A DNA stretch of 64,000 nt from Clitopilus passeckerianus (GCA_944990035.1 CALYLX010000074.1:124001-188000), one strand, 5' to 3'. Counted from the stretch's first letter, positions 50,063 through 62,222 are shown. Notes: generated by a model not told the origin, from the letters alone. Program-made: numbers and translations.

Positions 50063-52770
50063 TTATTTGTTCCGGATCCTGAGGACGATGTATGACCTAA
50101 AGAAGAGGCGTCAGCCGGTATTGTCATGGCCGAGGGAGTTGTGCAGCTTACAGAATGCGGAAGATGGTTATCATACCAATGAGAACTCCACACCATTTGG
50201 CATACGAGATATGTTCAATCTCCAGGTATCTAAGAACGTCTTCACCAGAAACTGTGCAAGTCTCAGGCGTGGATGATTGATACGAGCAAAAGCAGGAGTT
50301 ATCCGGCAAGCGCTGGCATTCGAACGTCAGCCGCCGTAAATCGGACTGGAGAAAAAATGACTAGTGAGTAGGGAAAGATATATCAGGAGGCACTGACGAG
50401 CGGCTTACATTCGCCAATAGCTCGAAGGAATAGGTCAAGAAGTCAACGTAGTGCAGTGAATAGAATAGATATCTTGGCAGGGACTTTGATTTCATGCTTA
50501 AAGTGATGTCGTCAGATTCGTTGAATAGACTTCATCTGCAGCAACTCACAAGTATCCAGCGAGGCTGAGCCAGAGACCATTGGAGCTGGGCAGCATATTT
50601 TAGCACACAAATGAGTTGAAGAGGTCGGGTGACTCACAATGCAGACAACGACATGGCGACCATTTGATATGGCAATGCACACGCAATAAGAACCATTGAA
50701 CTTTCGGCAGTGGTCACAGCAATCGACGTGAAGAGCAAATAACGGAAGAAGGCTGCCGCTCCGGTGTGTAAACCCTGTATGAATATGAGCAGCCTCATAT
50801 CACAGAGAGAAATATGAACGCACAATGGCCCAGTAGCTGATGAGGATATAGAGCAAGGCGCATGCGATCAAGAACGGCAGGCTGACGAAACTATCTGAGA
50901 TCAAAAATGGTAGAGTTGAATATAGCCCATTCTTCTTTTCTCGATAGAAGACGGCACGTTCTTCAAGGACTAGGATGGAGATTAGCAGTGTCCCGGTCTG
51001 GTGGCAGAAGATAACTCACATGCAGGAACACCGGCAGCAGAGCTCTGAAGAGCAATCGGTTAAACGGCATTGGAGGAGGTCAAAGCTTGCACTCACGATA
51101 GCAATGAAAGCGATACCGAAGAAATGGCAAGAAAGCCTGTCTTCTATTGATGAATCACGAAGGCCGAGATTCATCCATATCAACGCAACCATGAACCCCA
51201 TCCCTAACACGAGGTTGATTAAAAGTGATCAGCTGGAAGGTACCGAATGTGCTCACCTCCATACATGCCACTACGCAACCCGTAGGCAAACAAGTTGCGA
51301 GTGTAATTTTTTGCCTTTCGCTCAGAGAGCACCATGGTATTCCAGAACATGGCTGTGGCTGGTCCTGCCGTCCCATCTCTGCGGCTCAAGTCGACCTGTT
51401 GTTCAACTGATGCAGATTCGGATTCAACTTCCTCCTTCTCATTCTTCAGGTCCGGCGAACCCGTATGGGTCATCGAAGATAGATAAAACTCGTGCATATC
51501 CTTTGACTCCGCAGGTTGATCATAGGACGTGCCGAAGTCATTATTAAGGTAGTTCATGGCGTGATCAGATGGTGATATCTAGCGGACGGTCAACGTCAAC
51601 AAACGTGTCTCCTCTTGGTTAGAAAGGGCTTACGAAGCGTGGTGTTGGGTGACCCCATTGCTCGAGGAAGGCTTCGAGGCCACCGACCGGTCCGAGGTAG
51701 CAAGTCTTGCCAGCGCCAATGAGAAGGAGGTCGGTGAACTGAGAAAGGGTGTCTACAGCAGGTTGATGAATAGAAGCGACTACAACAATGCCTTCCTCGA
51801 CTGCGAGTGCTTTGATATGGGTAATGACTTCGCGGGCAGCTGTGCTATCAAGCTGAAGGGGAGAAGTATAAGCCATGAAAACAAGAAATGGTGAAGGTTA
51901 TTACCCCGGAGGTGACCTCATCGAGGAACAGAATTCGCCTAAAAAGCTGCTTTCAAAATCCCTACAAAATGCCTCAAGGGGATGAGACGTACGGGAAGGT
52001 GACTATAGCACAGGCAGCAGTCGTACGGCGCTTTTGCCCTATTTACAATGTTGGTCAGGTATGAAGTGAGAGTCATAAAGCGGGGACAAACCTCCTGATA
52101 TTCCTCTCTGGAGTGACGTGCCAATACGCTGGTCCGCGCAGGACTGTAGACCAAGTGCAGTGATGACCCGTTCTACACGTTCTGTAACCTCTCTCCGAGG
52201 CAGAAGCGGGGAGCTACATATGATCAGCAAAAGCATTTCATGCATACCGCCCGACTTACTAAAGGCGAAGAGAGTATGTAATCGACTCTCGGACAGTCAA
52301 AACGCCTAAGAGGGCGTCGTCTTGTTCTACAAAAGCAGATACATTCTGCATTTCTTGCCCATCCATCTCTCGACCATTGAAAGATATCTGGGACACGTTT
52401 AGAGGTGTCCATATCGAAAAGGTCAAGCCTACTCACCGATCCGCCTGGAAGAGTAGCTTTCCGGCAAGACATGAGATCAAGGAGCGTGCTTTTGCCTATT
52501 GGTGAAAATAATCAGTTCACGTTATCGTGTAGTGGATTCATAGGGCTAACCTGCGCCAGAAGGCCCCTTCAAGTGATCATTTAGCATTTAGCATAGTCAT
52601 GGGATAACGACCACCAGGGAACCTACCATGATTGCTAGCAGTTCACCAGCCTTCACGTCGACTGAAACGTCATCGACGAGCCTTCTCATTTGACCATTCT
52701 TAAGTTTGACTTCGAAAGAGATGTTCTTGAGGGACAGAACGCTTTTGCAAGCAGAACCCGAGGCAGACAT
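50063..52770 (-). CDS. ABCG-family half-transporter, copy 3
   Basis: Starts at ATG 52770 (MSASGSACKSVLSLKNISFE) and ends VLRIRNK with TAA at 50065-50063. Walker A GPSGAGKSTLLDLM is again split around a short exon. The signature is the canonical RGISGGQKRR, unlike copies 1 and 2. Walker B gives RILFLDEVTSG, and ASIHQPAVDTLSQFTDLLLI contains the H-loop. The linker is Glu/Ser-rich. The membrane half has LEERAVFYREKKNGLYSTLP-like features and a loop ending STPETCTVSGEDVLRYLEIE. It is a member of the same family as ABCG1 and ABCG2 but more distant in sequence. Likely exports lipids or hydrophobic products. It lies 1.3 kb from the reductase gene, on the opposite strand and divergent. Confidence 0.9.
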
Positions 52771-54067
52771 TCTCGGCTTCGGCGAGAGAAAATCAAAGAG
52801 CGGCAGGATAGTTGGTATTATATATTTCGTGACAGTGGGGAGTTGGAGAGCACGAGCCGAGCTAACTCAGCACTGCATTGCGAGAAAATCGCTTCCATTG
52901 TCGCTGTCGATAGCCAAGTGACTTCTGAGTCGAATACCGGCGTGGCCGCAAGCCTGAGCTTCAAGGGCGTCAAACAAGAACAATCAAATGGAACGGAACG
53001 GAGGTCGGACCGGAGCAAGCAATGCTGAACTTGAACTGCGTCCAGTCGTTGTCGGCTTCATGTCGAGCAAAAAACAATTCTACGGGTCAGCTTGTACTTT
53101 CGGGTATCCGGAGTCATCTCTATTAGAAGGTGAAGGGAAGACGACGCTCGGATGGATCGAAAGGAAAATTACGCGACCTAGACTAGGACATATCGGTCAG
53201 AAATCCTTTCAATATCCACTTTGGACTTCCAGCATGCTGCAACATGGGTCATGTCATGCTCCTCAGAATACGATTGAAGGAGAATAACCCCGGTGTTCCC
53301 ATGACTTACAGTTCTGTGCTATTCCTCATGGGCTCAACTCCTCCAGGGCTCGTTTGACAAGCGGAATGCAGGATGGGCGATGTATCGACTCGGCTTGTGT
53401 ACTCCAGAAGCTTCAGTCTACCAACTACGGGCTATGCTGCTGGATACGCTGAAGTCTAGTATCGCTGCCTCTGTTCTACAATGCGTCTTACCGGACTAGT
53501 ACTACTACCGCTAAGATATGGCTTTTAATGAGCTGATCTGGACGCCTGTTTGTTGATTGGTGAGCCGAGTAAAAGAAATTAAAGAATGTTCTAGCACCCT
53601 GAAAACATATCAAATTAAAACACTATGAAATCTGACGATCCTTGGCTAATATGGGCATTGAAGCTTCACGGACCTCCTCATCGCAAAGCTATCGGAACTG
53701 ACTACAAGTGCGCCGAGACAAGACGAGCTAGTAGCTCGCCTATCATGCTACCTCCGTGGCCAAGCCATGGATGGAAGCAGACAGCTTCTCGCTGCCCGAC
53801 TCCTACCCCACCATCATTTCGTGTCAGTCCTTCGGGGCGGTTCCATTCTTCACTCCATACTGACACCGTCCTGCCACCTTAGTGGTGATTAATTGGACGT
53901 CGGACCTGCCAAAAACGACTCAATCGTTCAGAAATTCTACACGCTTCATTGTGCTTCAGACAGAAGACCCTCTCACAGCCACGTTCCAGAACAGTCATCT
54001 AAGTCATGGCAAGTCGGGCACAGGTACGAACCGGCCTCTGGATCCGCCAATCGAAGCACCAACGTAC
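52771..54067. other. Divergent intergenic region upstream of the reductase
   Basis: About 1.3 kb. I looked for an adenylation or carrier domain that would make the reductase part of an NRPS-like protein and saw none. The reductase frame is open upstream to 53882 without an ATG (TTQSFRNSTRFIVLQTEDPL); this may be a remnant of a longer ancestor. Part of the stretch near 53.3-53.6 kb shows faint similarity to 58.5-58.7 kb, upstream of the pseudogene copy. Confidence 0.4.
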
Positions 54068-55702
54068 ATGACAGGGAATATGGATGGATCCCCGGGTAAT
54101 ACGGACGAGCAGACAACCCATTCAATCGCACCTTTAAACGGCCCCCAAGCTACGATAATGCGCCAACCTCAAGAGGAACATACGGAACATACAACTCTCA
54201 TGGAGCAGTTGATCGAGAAATACAGCTTTCTCTCCGCTCAGGATGCACGATCCTTTCGCACTAACTTGAGCTCATCTGATCCTACTTCCCGCTCTTCATC
54301 TCCCATCGACAAGGTCATCCTCCTCACTGGAAGCACGGGTAACCTAGGATCGGATCTGCTAGCAAGCCTCCTATCAGACTCCACTGTACGCAAAGTCTAT
54401 GCACTGAACCGCGTATCAGACCTTGGATCTTCTCAGGATCGCGTTGGGGAGCAGTTTTCTGAGAAGGGCCTACCACAGCACCTCCTCGACTCTCCGAAGT
54501 GTATCTTCATCGATGGGATACTCACGGATCCAAGGCTTGGACTAGGTGATGAATTATACGAAGAGGTTAGCTGGACTTCCTTCTGGAGCGTCCTTATGCT
54601 GAGCTAACACTACTCTGACCAGCTCTGCAGAGAAGTCACCATCGTAATCCACAATGCCTGGCGGGTCGGCCATACAGCACCTCTTGTTAAATTCGAACCC
54701 TCGATCTTGGGGCTACACAATCTACTCAACTTCACTCGCTCCATTTCGACCAACCGGAATCCACGTTTCCTATTCGTATCCTCCACGGCTTCGATGCACC
54801 TTTGGCAGCTATACGAGAAGAGCGAGTTGATCCCCGAAGATTTAGTGAGCGACGCCAGGGTAGCCACTGGATTTGGCTACGCAGAGAGCAAGTTCGTTGG
54901 AGAAAATGTCAGTGGAAACTTCACATTCATTCATGATTGGTATTGATGTACTAGCAGATCGTGGCGAGGAGTGGGCTGAACGCCACATCCCTCCGTGTAA
55001 CTCAGCTATCTGGGCGACTCGCCGATGGAGCCTGGTTGCCCACGGAGTGGGTACCGATGATGTTTAAAATCGTGCAAGAAGTTAGAGTGATACCAGCCAC
55101 CCTTATACATGTAAGTCCAAGTCTGCAATCCTTCGCATCATATCCGAGTTTGAACAATCCGGCAGAAACGATTCCCATTTGTCCCACTGGACGCAGCAGC
55201 GCATTGCATTCGTGACATTTCGCTCTCTTCGCACCAATATCCCGCCGCGCTTAATGTCGCCCATCCACGTCCATTCGATTGGTCAACAGTTGGAGCCGTT
55301 ATGCAAAGGTTAATATGGGGTATAAAACCGATGCCCGTTCTTCCAATGGAGAACTTCGTGGAGTTAGTCGAGAGAGATCTCATTGCAAATATGCCTGGTC
55401 CCGCACAAAAGGTAAATGGACGTACTTTCCAATCGTGATTTGAAATGCTAATCTCAACACGATAGCAAATGAAAACGTATCTAAGGGATTTCATCTCGCC
55501 TGGAAACCCATCAGTGGACGAGACATCTGTGGAACATTTTCCCGTTCCGGCTTGCTCGACAGAAAGAACGGAAGAATTGAGTCCTACTTTGAGGAATTTA
55601 CGCCGAATCTCGACGAAAGATTGCGAAAGTTGGGCCAAATATTGGATTAGGACTGGGTTTCTTGAACCAGAGCCGGGTGCGTATATGGAGGCTAGGCTAT
55701 GA
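54068..55702 (+). CDS. Stand-alone NAD(P)-binding thioester/acyl reductase domain protein, about 472 aa
   Basis: Five exons (to 54565, 54623-54907, 54958-55110, 55166-55411, 55466-55702), all phase 0. The family is the NAD_binding_4 / thioester-reductase type found at the end of adenylate-forming reductases and NRPS-like proteins, which releases acyl thioesters as aldehydes or alcohols. KVILLTGSTGNLGSDLLASL has the GxxGxxG nucleotide site. VTIVIHNAWRVGHTAPLVKF, FLFVSSTA and GYAESKFVGE follow; the last holds the catalytic Tyr and Lys (YxxxK). RFPFVPLDAAAHCIRDI and LNVAHPRPFDWSTV complete the fold. No adenylation or carrier domain is encoded upstream, so it must take its substrate in trans or be a truncated product. 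The ATG at 54200 (MEQLIEKYSF) is an alternative start and is the conserved one in the decayed copy. Confidence 0.8.
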
Positions 55703-55985
55703 TAAATTCTACTGTGCATCCTATTAGCTAGTATTCAATTGTACATCGCGAAATCGTATCACCTTTCAAATATTCAATGCCCTCTATTACTGGTACCCCG
55801 TTACATTTTTGCCACTTTGATCAGGCCAAGATCGTCAGCCGTGGAAAACTTGGTGGAAAATGTTGGGACCGAACCACTGTCACAGATGGCCACTATTTTT
55901 CTTCTAGCGTTCGCAGCAATACCTTCTACAGCTATTGGTGTTCTCTTCATACCCTGACCAACTGTGAACGACGCTGAGGTGCAAA

Positions 55986-57113
55986 ATGCCACGAACAAGG
56001 CAAAGCCGGGCCCACGTGCAAGATGATCCTCTTCCTGCACCTTTTACCACCCGTGCCCTCCTTCCTCGTCTTCAAACGGCGTCTTCCAAACGATCCCGCA
56101 CTTCTAGTACACAATCTGCCAGCTCGCAGAGAGGCACGCCAAATTCGTCCCCTGCTACATCGGTTTCTCGTCCAGACGCAGAAGGAACGGCTGATCAACG
56201 GCTAGAGCAAGGCATGGAATCCCATTCAGACCCGGAGTCCAACTACGACTCTTCTACCCAACCCACCAGTCGCAGAGGGTCCAATAGGCCTGGAAAACGA
56301 AGAAGGCGAGAGGATTCCGCAGGTGGCAGAGAACTACGGCCACGCATCGGCAGGGCGGATTCAAATGATTTAATGAACATCAGCGGAGGCCCTACACTCT
56401 TCGCGTCCTCCTCTTCTGCCAATCCAACAACAGGGCCTTTCTATGCAGATGTGGAGGAATTCGACATCAGCGGGCATGGTGTTGCTGGAACCTCTAGCGC
56501 TGCCAACCATGATGCTGCTCCACTGTCCGACCCGCCTGGACCATCCACGAGCGGTAGCACCCGGGCTGACAAGCAGGCGTCATCGCCTGCTAGTAGCCCC
56601 GTAACGAGCCCTAGCTTGCTGAAGATACTCAATAGTGAGGATGTTGATGTTGGGCGGGGTAAAGGGAAGGGAAGAGCTAGGTCAAAAGGGAAGGGAAAGG
56701 CCAAAGTGGAGGTTGAGAACGATGAAGATATCAAATTGGAGGATACACCAGGATCTCCGTCGCCATCCTCAAGAACCGCTACAAAAGCGGACACAAAACC
56801 AGAACCTGAAGTCGAAAATCTCGCCGAATATACGTGCCCTATATGCTTCTTCCCGCCGTCAAACGCTACTTTGACCCCTTGCGGACACATATGTTGTGGC
56901 TCTTGTCTGTTCACCGCGGTCAAATCTACGTTGCAGCGTGGTGCAATGATGAGGGCTGAAGACAATAAACCAAAGTAGGTACCTAAGCCAATTACTTCAG
57001 TAACCCTGCTAATGGTACACAGGTGCCCTGTATGTCGCGCTGAACTTGTCAATTGGGACGGCAAAGGCGGAGGTGTCATTGGACTCAGACCCCGTGCCGT
57101 GATCAGTCTATAG
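55986..57113 (+). CDS. C3HC4 RING-finger protein, probable E3 ubiquitin ligase, 359 aa
   Basis: Two exons (55986-56974, 57023-57113) join as AA/G to 359 aa. The first ~280 residues are disordered, Ser/Pro-rich, with a basic run (RGKGKGRARSKGKGKAKVEV). The RING is at the C-terminus: YTCPICFFPPSNATLTPCGH, then ICCGSC and, after the splice, CPVCRAELVNW. All eight metal ligands of a C3HC4 RING are present. The layout (long disordered part, C-terminal RING) resembles Rfp/Slx8 and RNF4-like SUMO-targeted ligases, but I did not find clear SUMO-interaction motifs, so this is only a possibility. Such proteins act in the nucleus in genome maintenance. It lies between the intact and decayed reductase copies. 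Confidence 0.82.
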
Positions 57114-57300
57114 GATGGGATTGTTCAACTTTTGTATCTGAAGCACGAAGAATAGAATTCGATTTCAAGAATTGACCATTGTCTGGGCAATATCCGAAGA
57201 GCCTCAACGTAGCCTGAGGCTGAGGAACTGCAAATTCAGGCTTCAAGAGCCAGGTGTATGCGCCAAACCTGCACGACCTTCAGATCAAATTCTTTGATTT

Positions 57301-57326
57301 CCACTGCCACTGCCACTGCCACTGCC
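57301..57326. repeat. Microsatellite (CCACTG)4
   Basis: Four perfect tandem CCACTG units plus CC, in the leader region about 80 bases before the next start codon. Likely variable between strains. Confidence 0.9.
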
Positions 57327-57402
57327 CTTCCTCGTCCCTTCTCTGTATACAATCACTTGCGCTCACCCACGATCATTCATAACCAGGACTCATTACTTAC
57401 CA

Positions 57403-58277
57403 ATGCCAGCGAACAAAGGAGCCAAGGCCGCGGCCGCGAGTAAACGAGTAACGCGACGAAGCTCACAGGGATCCAATGCATCTCAAGAGAGTAATGAAGA
57501 ACTCGAACTTCCTCAATCCCAAGAATCTGTCAGCAGTAATGGAGACGACGAAGAGTGCGTACCGATACAGTTTGCTATACTCGGAGCTTATTGTCTGTTC
57601 AGGCTACAACAGCTTGTTAAACAGCAGTATGCAAGTAAGTTCTTCTTTCTGTTCTCTATCTGTACTGGTGCTGAAGTGCACGTGTTCAACAGCACTCGCA
57701 GCCAAGAAACGCAAAGACGCGGAGAAAAGCTTCTTGAAGTCGTCTCTGGCTAAAGCCTCGAAAGATGTCCGCCTCCTCTCAGCTCCTTTTCTGCTGCACC
57801 TGAAAACTGCAACTGCTTGCTTACAGGTCAACAAAGTTGCGCTACACCTCAAATCTGTCTCGGAGGCACTGTTCGTCGTCGCCATACGTCATATTGATAC
57901 CTTTTAACGCGCATATATCCACTTTAGAGAGAAGCTCTACGAAGAAAACTTACTTGCTTTGGCGGAGAATGAAGATACGATCAATAATTTGTGGTATAAT
58001 ATACACGAAACCCAGAAGAAACTTATCGTGCGTATTTCGATTGAGTTTCTATAGGAGCGCTGGGGCTGAAGCTTGAATCACAGGAAAGGTGCCAGAAGAT
58101 GAATACCGACCGAATGAAGGCGTTCGAGATAATGGAAACGGAGTGTATCGCAGGCAGAGCACAGATCAACACGGCGTTTCGAGGTGCGTTCCCAGACTTG
58201 CCCCGTTCATTCTGTTGACGGTGTTCTGTATAGAGGGTCAGGAAACTATCGACCAGTTAAAGGAGCTTCAGCTTTGA
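57403..58277 (+). CDS. Small helical, probably coiled-coil, hypothetical protein
   Basis: About six exons from ATG 57403 (MPANKGAKAAAASKRVTRRS). The N-terminus is Ala/Lys/Ser-rich and acidic (ESNEELELPQSQESVSS). Exons then give ELQQLVKQQYA, TLAAKKRKDAEKSFLKSS, EKLYEENLLALAENEDTINN with LWYNIHETQKKLI, and ERCQKMNTDRMKAFEIMETE. The last exon gives EGQETIDQLKELQL and ends at TGA 58275-58277. Heptad-like helices dominate. I do not recognise the protein; a role as a structural or chromosome-associated factor is possible but unsupported. The exon around 57830-57880 is uncertain. Confidence 0.55.
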
Positions 58278-59084
58278 ACTAGGACATAGGCCCTGTAGAC
58301 GCAGCTCCGGCACCTCTGTTTCATATATCGCTACTTGTCAATCAAGATTGTATGCGTTTCCGTCTGCAAAGTGCGAGACAATGTCCAGGCGCCGTCATAA
58401 ATCCGTCAGCATTATTCTGGATTTCAAGCATGCTCCAGTTTTCGCCGCCATCCCATCAGGTATAGTCCAAGTAATCGTTGACATGTATGTCCTGCACTAC
58501 TCTGATCTATTCCTCGTGGGCTCAATATCCTTTGGGTTCATTGGGCAGCTCGAATGCCCGATGTCTGTCTAGGCCTGGCCAAGATGTCAACTTAATCTCA
58601 GGCTTTCATATCACGGTCAATATCTGAGGTTCTTACACTATTTTGCGATTGGTGAACCGAATACTGAGGTCTTGAAGCATGTTCCACACGGTGTAGGGCG
58701 TGCCAACTTCAATTCCAGCCTACGAGATGACGCCTCAGTCATTCCAGACGAACTTACATGAAGGCCCCGATGGATTGGGCCGCTGATCCCACCGCATTGG
58801 AACTACCAGCGCACCTCCAAACTGAGCGGCCAGCCTAACAGAACGGCCCTCAGGGAAATGGGGTTCGAGAAAAAAAAACTTCTTCGCCACTCTCCCTTCA
58901 TATCGGACCAACTTACCTGCTTGCTTCCCTTTTACAATCTCCCATTGGCGGAGATTCGACGAGGCTACAGGGCGGACCACTGCTCCCTTAAAGGGCTATG
59001 ACATGACCCCCTCTTCATGTGAACTATAGCCCCAGAAATACGCCGACCAGTAAACGGACATACGGAAGTAGCAGAGCCCACCAG
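58278..59084. other. Upstream flank of the reductase pseudogene
   Basis: About 800 bases. Short patches (for example GATTGGTGA at 58650 or so) resemble the flank of the intact reductase near 53555. No gene seen. Confidence 0.4.
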
Positions 59085-60190
59085 CGCCATGGAGCAACTC
59101 ATCGAGAAATACAGCTTTCTCTCTGCGGATGATGCACTATCGTTTCGGACCAACTAACCAGACAGTCCCCGCTTTTCATCTTCTCGTGACAAGGTTATCC
59201 TCCTCACGCGTACCACTGGTAATCCGGGATCGGACCTCTTAGCAAGCCTCCTTTCTGACCCGACTGTACGGAGAGTCTAATCGTTGAATCGCGCCTCAGA
59301 CCTTGGGTCTTCTCGAGATCGTGTTGGCGAGCAGATCTCTGAAAAAGGCTTACCAACCCACCTACTCGACTCTCCGAAATGCGTCTTCATCGATGGGCTA
59401 CTCACGGATCCTATGCTGGGTCTACGCGACGAGTTGTTAGAAGAGGTGAACTTGACTCGCTCCCAAACATCTGAATGCTCACCCAACCACCACCACTATC
59501 TCTACTAGCTTCGGGCAGAAGTCACCATAGTCATTCACAATGCCTGACCTGTCTGGCACACTGCACCCCTTCGCAAGTTCGAGCCCTCGATCTTGGGACT
59601 GCGCAATCTACTTGACTTCACTCGTTTCATTCCATCCACCCGGCAGCCACATTTCGTGTTCATATCCTCCTGCATGTCAGCTCATCTTTGGCGGGTATAT
59701 GAGAAGCAGCTCCCACTTCCTGAAGCGTTGGTGAGCGATGCCAGGGTAGCGGCTGGATTTGGGTACGGTGAGAGCAAGTACGTTGGAGAACATGTCAGTG
59801 GAACTCTAGCCGCGTTTAGGATCAGGAATAACCTTTTTCGCAGATTGTAGCCAGGAGTGGGCTGAACGCTACCTCGCTTCGCGTCACCGCAGTATGTGCC
59901 CGACGGGACGACGGTGTTTGGTCGCCTATGGAATGGGTACCGATGATGCTGAAGCTCATGCAAGAAGTAAAATTAATACCAACTTGCGTTACGAAGGTAA
60001 GCTGAAGCCCACGCCATTGCTTTATACACGGTTGACTCCTGTAGAAACGGTTCACGTTTATCCCACTAGACGAAGCCGCGCAGCGTATTCGCGAAATAGC
60101 GCTCTCTCCAGACCAACAGCTTCCTGTTGTCCTCAACGTTGTTCACCCGCGTCCCGTCTGCTGGTCTACGCTCCTGCCCATGCAACAGTG

Positions 60191-61510
60191 CGTGTAGACG
60201 CGTTGTAATGTAGCCAGCAATTAGTGGAAAAAGGTATTACAATATCCCCAGCGACTTTTGGGAATTATAGTGTGTATCCAATGAGTAGCTACATCGAATA
60301 AATACTATAATTCCTACCCAGATGACTTCAATGACAATTTCTGCCCGAATAAAATCCTGCTGAGCCCCATTATAATTGCACTTAATCCCTTCGCGGCTGC
60401 ATTATAATTTGAATACGTAACATCGGGGGCGGGGGCATTGACTCGGCAATCCGGTCCTACTACCCGAAAACTCAGAATTCACTAATTCTCCTACGCCTTA
60501 TTACATGCTCCCAGCACGCTACATTTTGCTCCGAATCCGTGCTATTACTAGTTAACCAGATCCTAAAGTAAGTCCGGAAGACGCGGCGAAATGTGCATGA
60601 TTGAACCCCCGCTTGATCGACGATGCCGAACGTAAGCCTATTGGCCGCACAGTGAGCGGCTGACTTCTGCCGATAGGCCAATCAATGAACAATCCTACTC
60701 CGACGAGCTCCGAGGTCCAGCAAGAATTCGGTTGTATTGTATGACTTATCCAGCTGCAAATACCTAACGTAGACACATTATAGAGCACTAATAGAGTCAT
60801 ATACTATACATACACTGTAAATCAGAGCCATCCGCGGCCCAATCTGCGATATTGAAAAGGTCAGACGAAACTCGAAAGGTCGGTAGGGTTTTCTATACAT
60901 TCCATGATCAAAGTCATGTTCGACGCTGAACTCCACCAACCAAGGGGAAGAATATATATCAACAGCCAGAAATAGAGACAGCAGTAAGGCTCATTGCCTT
61001 TTATCATCACTTATCTCTACTCTCTGTCGTCACTGGCTTTCTGTACGAAAGAACGGGGTCTTTGTGTACCATGTATTGAGCATTTGGAAAGAAAGGGTAT
61101 CCGCTCGCTATTTTTGCGCCGGCTAGAGCATAGACCGACCAATACAAGACCCTTCGAAAACTTTGTAGTATTCTCCATCAAAAAGAGACAGCCCAGCTTG
61201 AGGAGCGAGGAAAAACAACAGGTAGAGAAAGTTGCAACAACGGGGAATCGAACCCTCGAGTGCCAAAAATGAGCGACCGTACTAAAACCACTAAGCCAAA
61301 GGGCCATTGTATGCATTACTTGACATAATATGATTAGTCCGTAATTGACCTGACCTGAATTATAATACGGAAATCTTGGGCGTCATATCACTGATTGAGG
61401 GTGTAACAATCATTTGTGTATTATTATACGTTAACTAAATCAGCTCAGGGGGGCCGTATTGTAATACCATTTTCCACCAATTGCTGGATGTATTACAAAA
61501 CGGCTACACG
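60191..61510. mobile_element. Non-autonomous inverted-repeat element, about 1.32 kb
   Basis: The ends are inverted repeats of about 55 bases: both run inward from CGTGTAG through TTGTAAT, CCAGCAATT, GTGGAAAA and GGTATTACAATA, with around 85 percent identity by eye. Each end also holds its own small inverted pair (TTGTAAT / ATTACAA). Subterminal TTATAAT-like motifs recur near 60270-60410 and 61330-61380. No transposase frame is present. The element sits inside the reductase pseudogene, so its limits are set by the break in similarity. An imperfect direct repeat flanks it: CTCCTGCCCATG (60171-60182) and CTCCTCACCCATG (61513-61525). The superfamily cannot be assigned. Confidence 0.75.
61231..61305 (-). 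ncRNA. tRNA-like sequence with intact Pol III A and B boxes, probably a pseudo-tRNA
   Basis: Inside the inverted-repeat element. On the minus strand an A box TGGCTTAGTGG (61298-61288) and a B box GGTTCGATTCC (61254-61244) match the tRNA consensus perfectly with tRNA-like spacing. The cloverleaf is poor: the T stem has two mismatches and no proper anticodon stem forms. It therefore looks like a tRNA relic or a SINE-type promoter rather than a working tRNA. Confidence 0.5.
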
Positions 61511-61921
61511 GACTCCTCACCCATGATAAGGTTGCTCTGGGGCGATTAGCAACTGCACCTTCTACCATTTAGAGCTTCACTGCACGTGTCGAGAAGGATC
61601 TTTTTCTGAACCTGCCCGGCTCAGTACAGAAGGTAAGAGGTTTTGCCTTACCACCCATGTCATATCTCTCATTACAAAGTCAACAGCAAATAAGGGCGTA
61701 TACAAAGGACATCGTCGTGGCCGGAAACCCAGCCATGGATGACACCTCCATTGAAGATTTCCCGGCTGGAGCTTGCTCGACGGCAAGGGCTGAAGAGTTG
61801 TGTTACATTGAGGAATTTGCGCCCCTTGTTTACCAAGGACTGTGAAGGTTGGGCTAAGTGTTGGATCGGGATTGGTCATATGGAGCCTGGGCTGGATACG
61901 GGCTTGAAGGCGAAGCTATGA

Positions 61922-62222
61922 TCGAGAACGCTCTCGCACTGATAATAGCTTCGACTTTGCTTCGTTCACTGTGCCAGAACATGCCGTCGCGTTGGTTACC
62001 GGTACATTTACATCCCTCATTCCCCCCATGTCAGCAGCATGATATCGATGGTAAGTGTTGAAAACATGCCGACTACCAGAAAATATCTGCATGCATTTCA
62101 ATGACTATCAGCGGGGGGCGAACAGTTAAGGGTGGAGGAGAGAGGAAGGATGCAATTGAATTCACGCCTGGCAATTTAGGTTTGGGCGGGGGTACCGGCA
62201 TAGCTAGGATAAGAATTCAACC
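61922..62222. other. Convergent gap, nothing seen
   Basis: About 300 bases between the end of the reductase pseudogene and the end of the wax-synthase-like pseudogene. No feature recognised. Confidence 0.45.

Larger units (their letters stand above)
59085..61921 (+). pseudogene. Decayed second copy of the thioester reductase, split by an insertion
   Basis: The translation follows the intact reductase along its whole length: MEQLIEKYSFLSADDALSF, then a stop after FRTN. KVILLTRTTGNPGSDLLASL has lost the nucleotide-site pattern (GSTGNLG to RTTGNPG). Another stop replaces the Tyr in VRRV*SLNR, and one follows VTIVIHNA. GFGYGESKYVGE keeps YxxxK. Similarity reaches CWSTLLPMQQ near 60185, is broken by a ~1.3-kb element, and resumes near 61526 (MIRLLWG, RVEKDLFLNLPGSVQK) to the end at 61921 (TKDCEGWAKCWIGIGHMEP). 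With several stops, frameshifts and an insertion it cannot make protein. It records a duplication in which the RING and helical genes now lie between the copies. Confidence 0.85.

Noticed and set aside
52988..53287. Open frame upstream of the reductase, checked as an adenylation domain remnant
   Set aside because: None of the A-domain core motifs is present.
53882..54067. N-terminal extension of the reductase from 53882
   Set aside because: It begins with GTG, not ATG, and the extra residues match no part of the reductase family; the first in-frame ATG at 54068 was preferred.
61231..61305. Functional tRNA gene
   Set aside because: A and B boxes are perfect but the T stem and anticodon stem do not pair, so it was listed as tRNA-like only.
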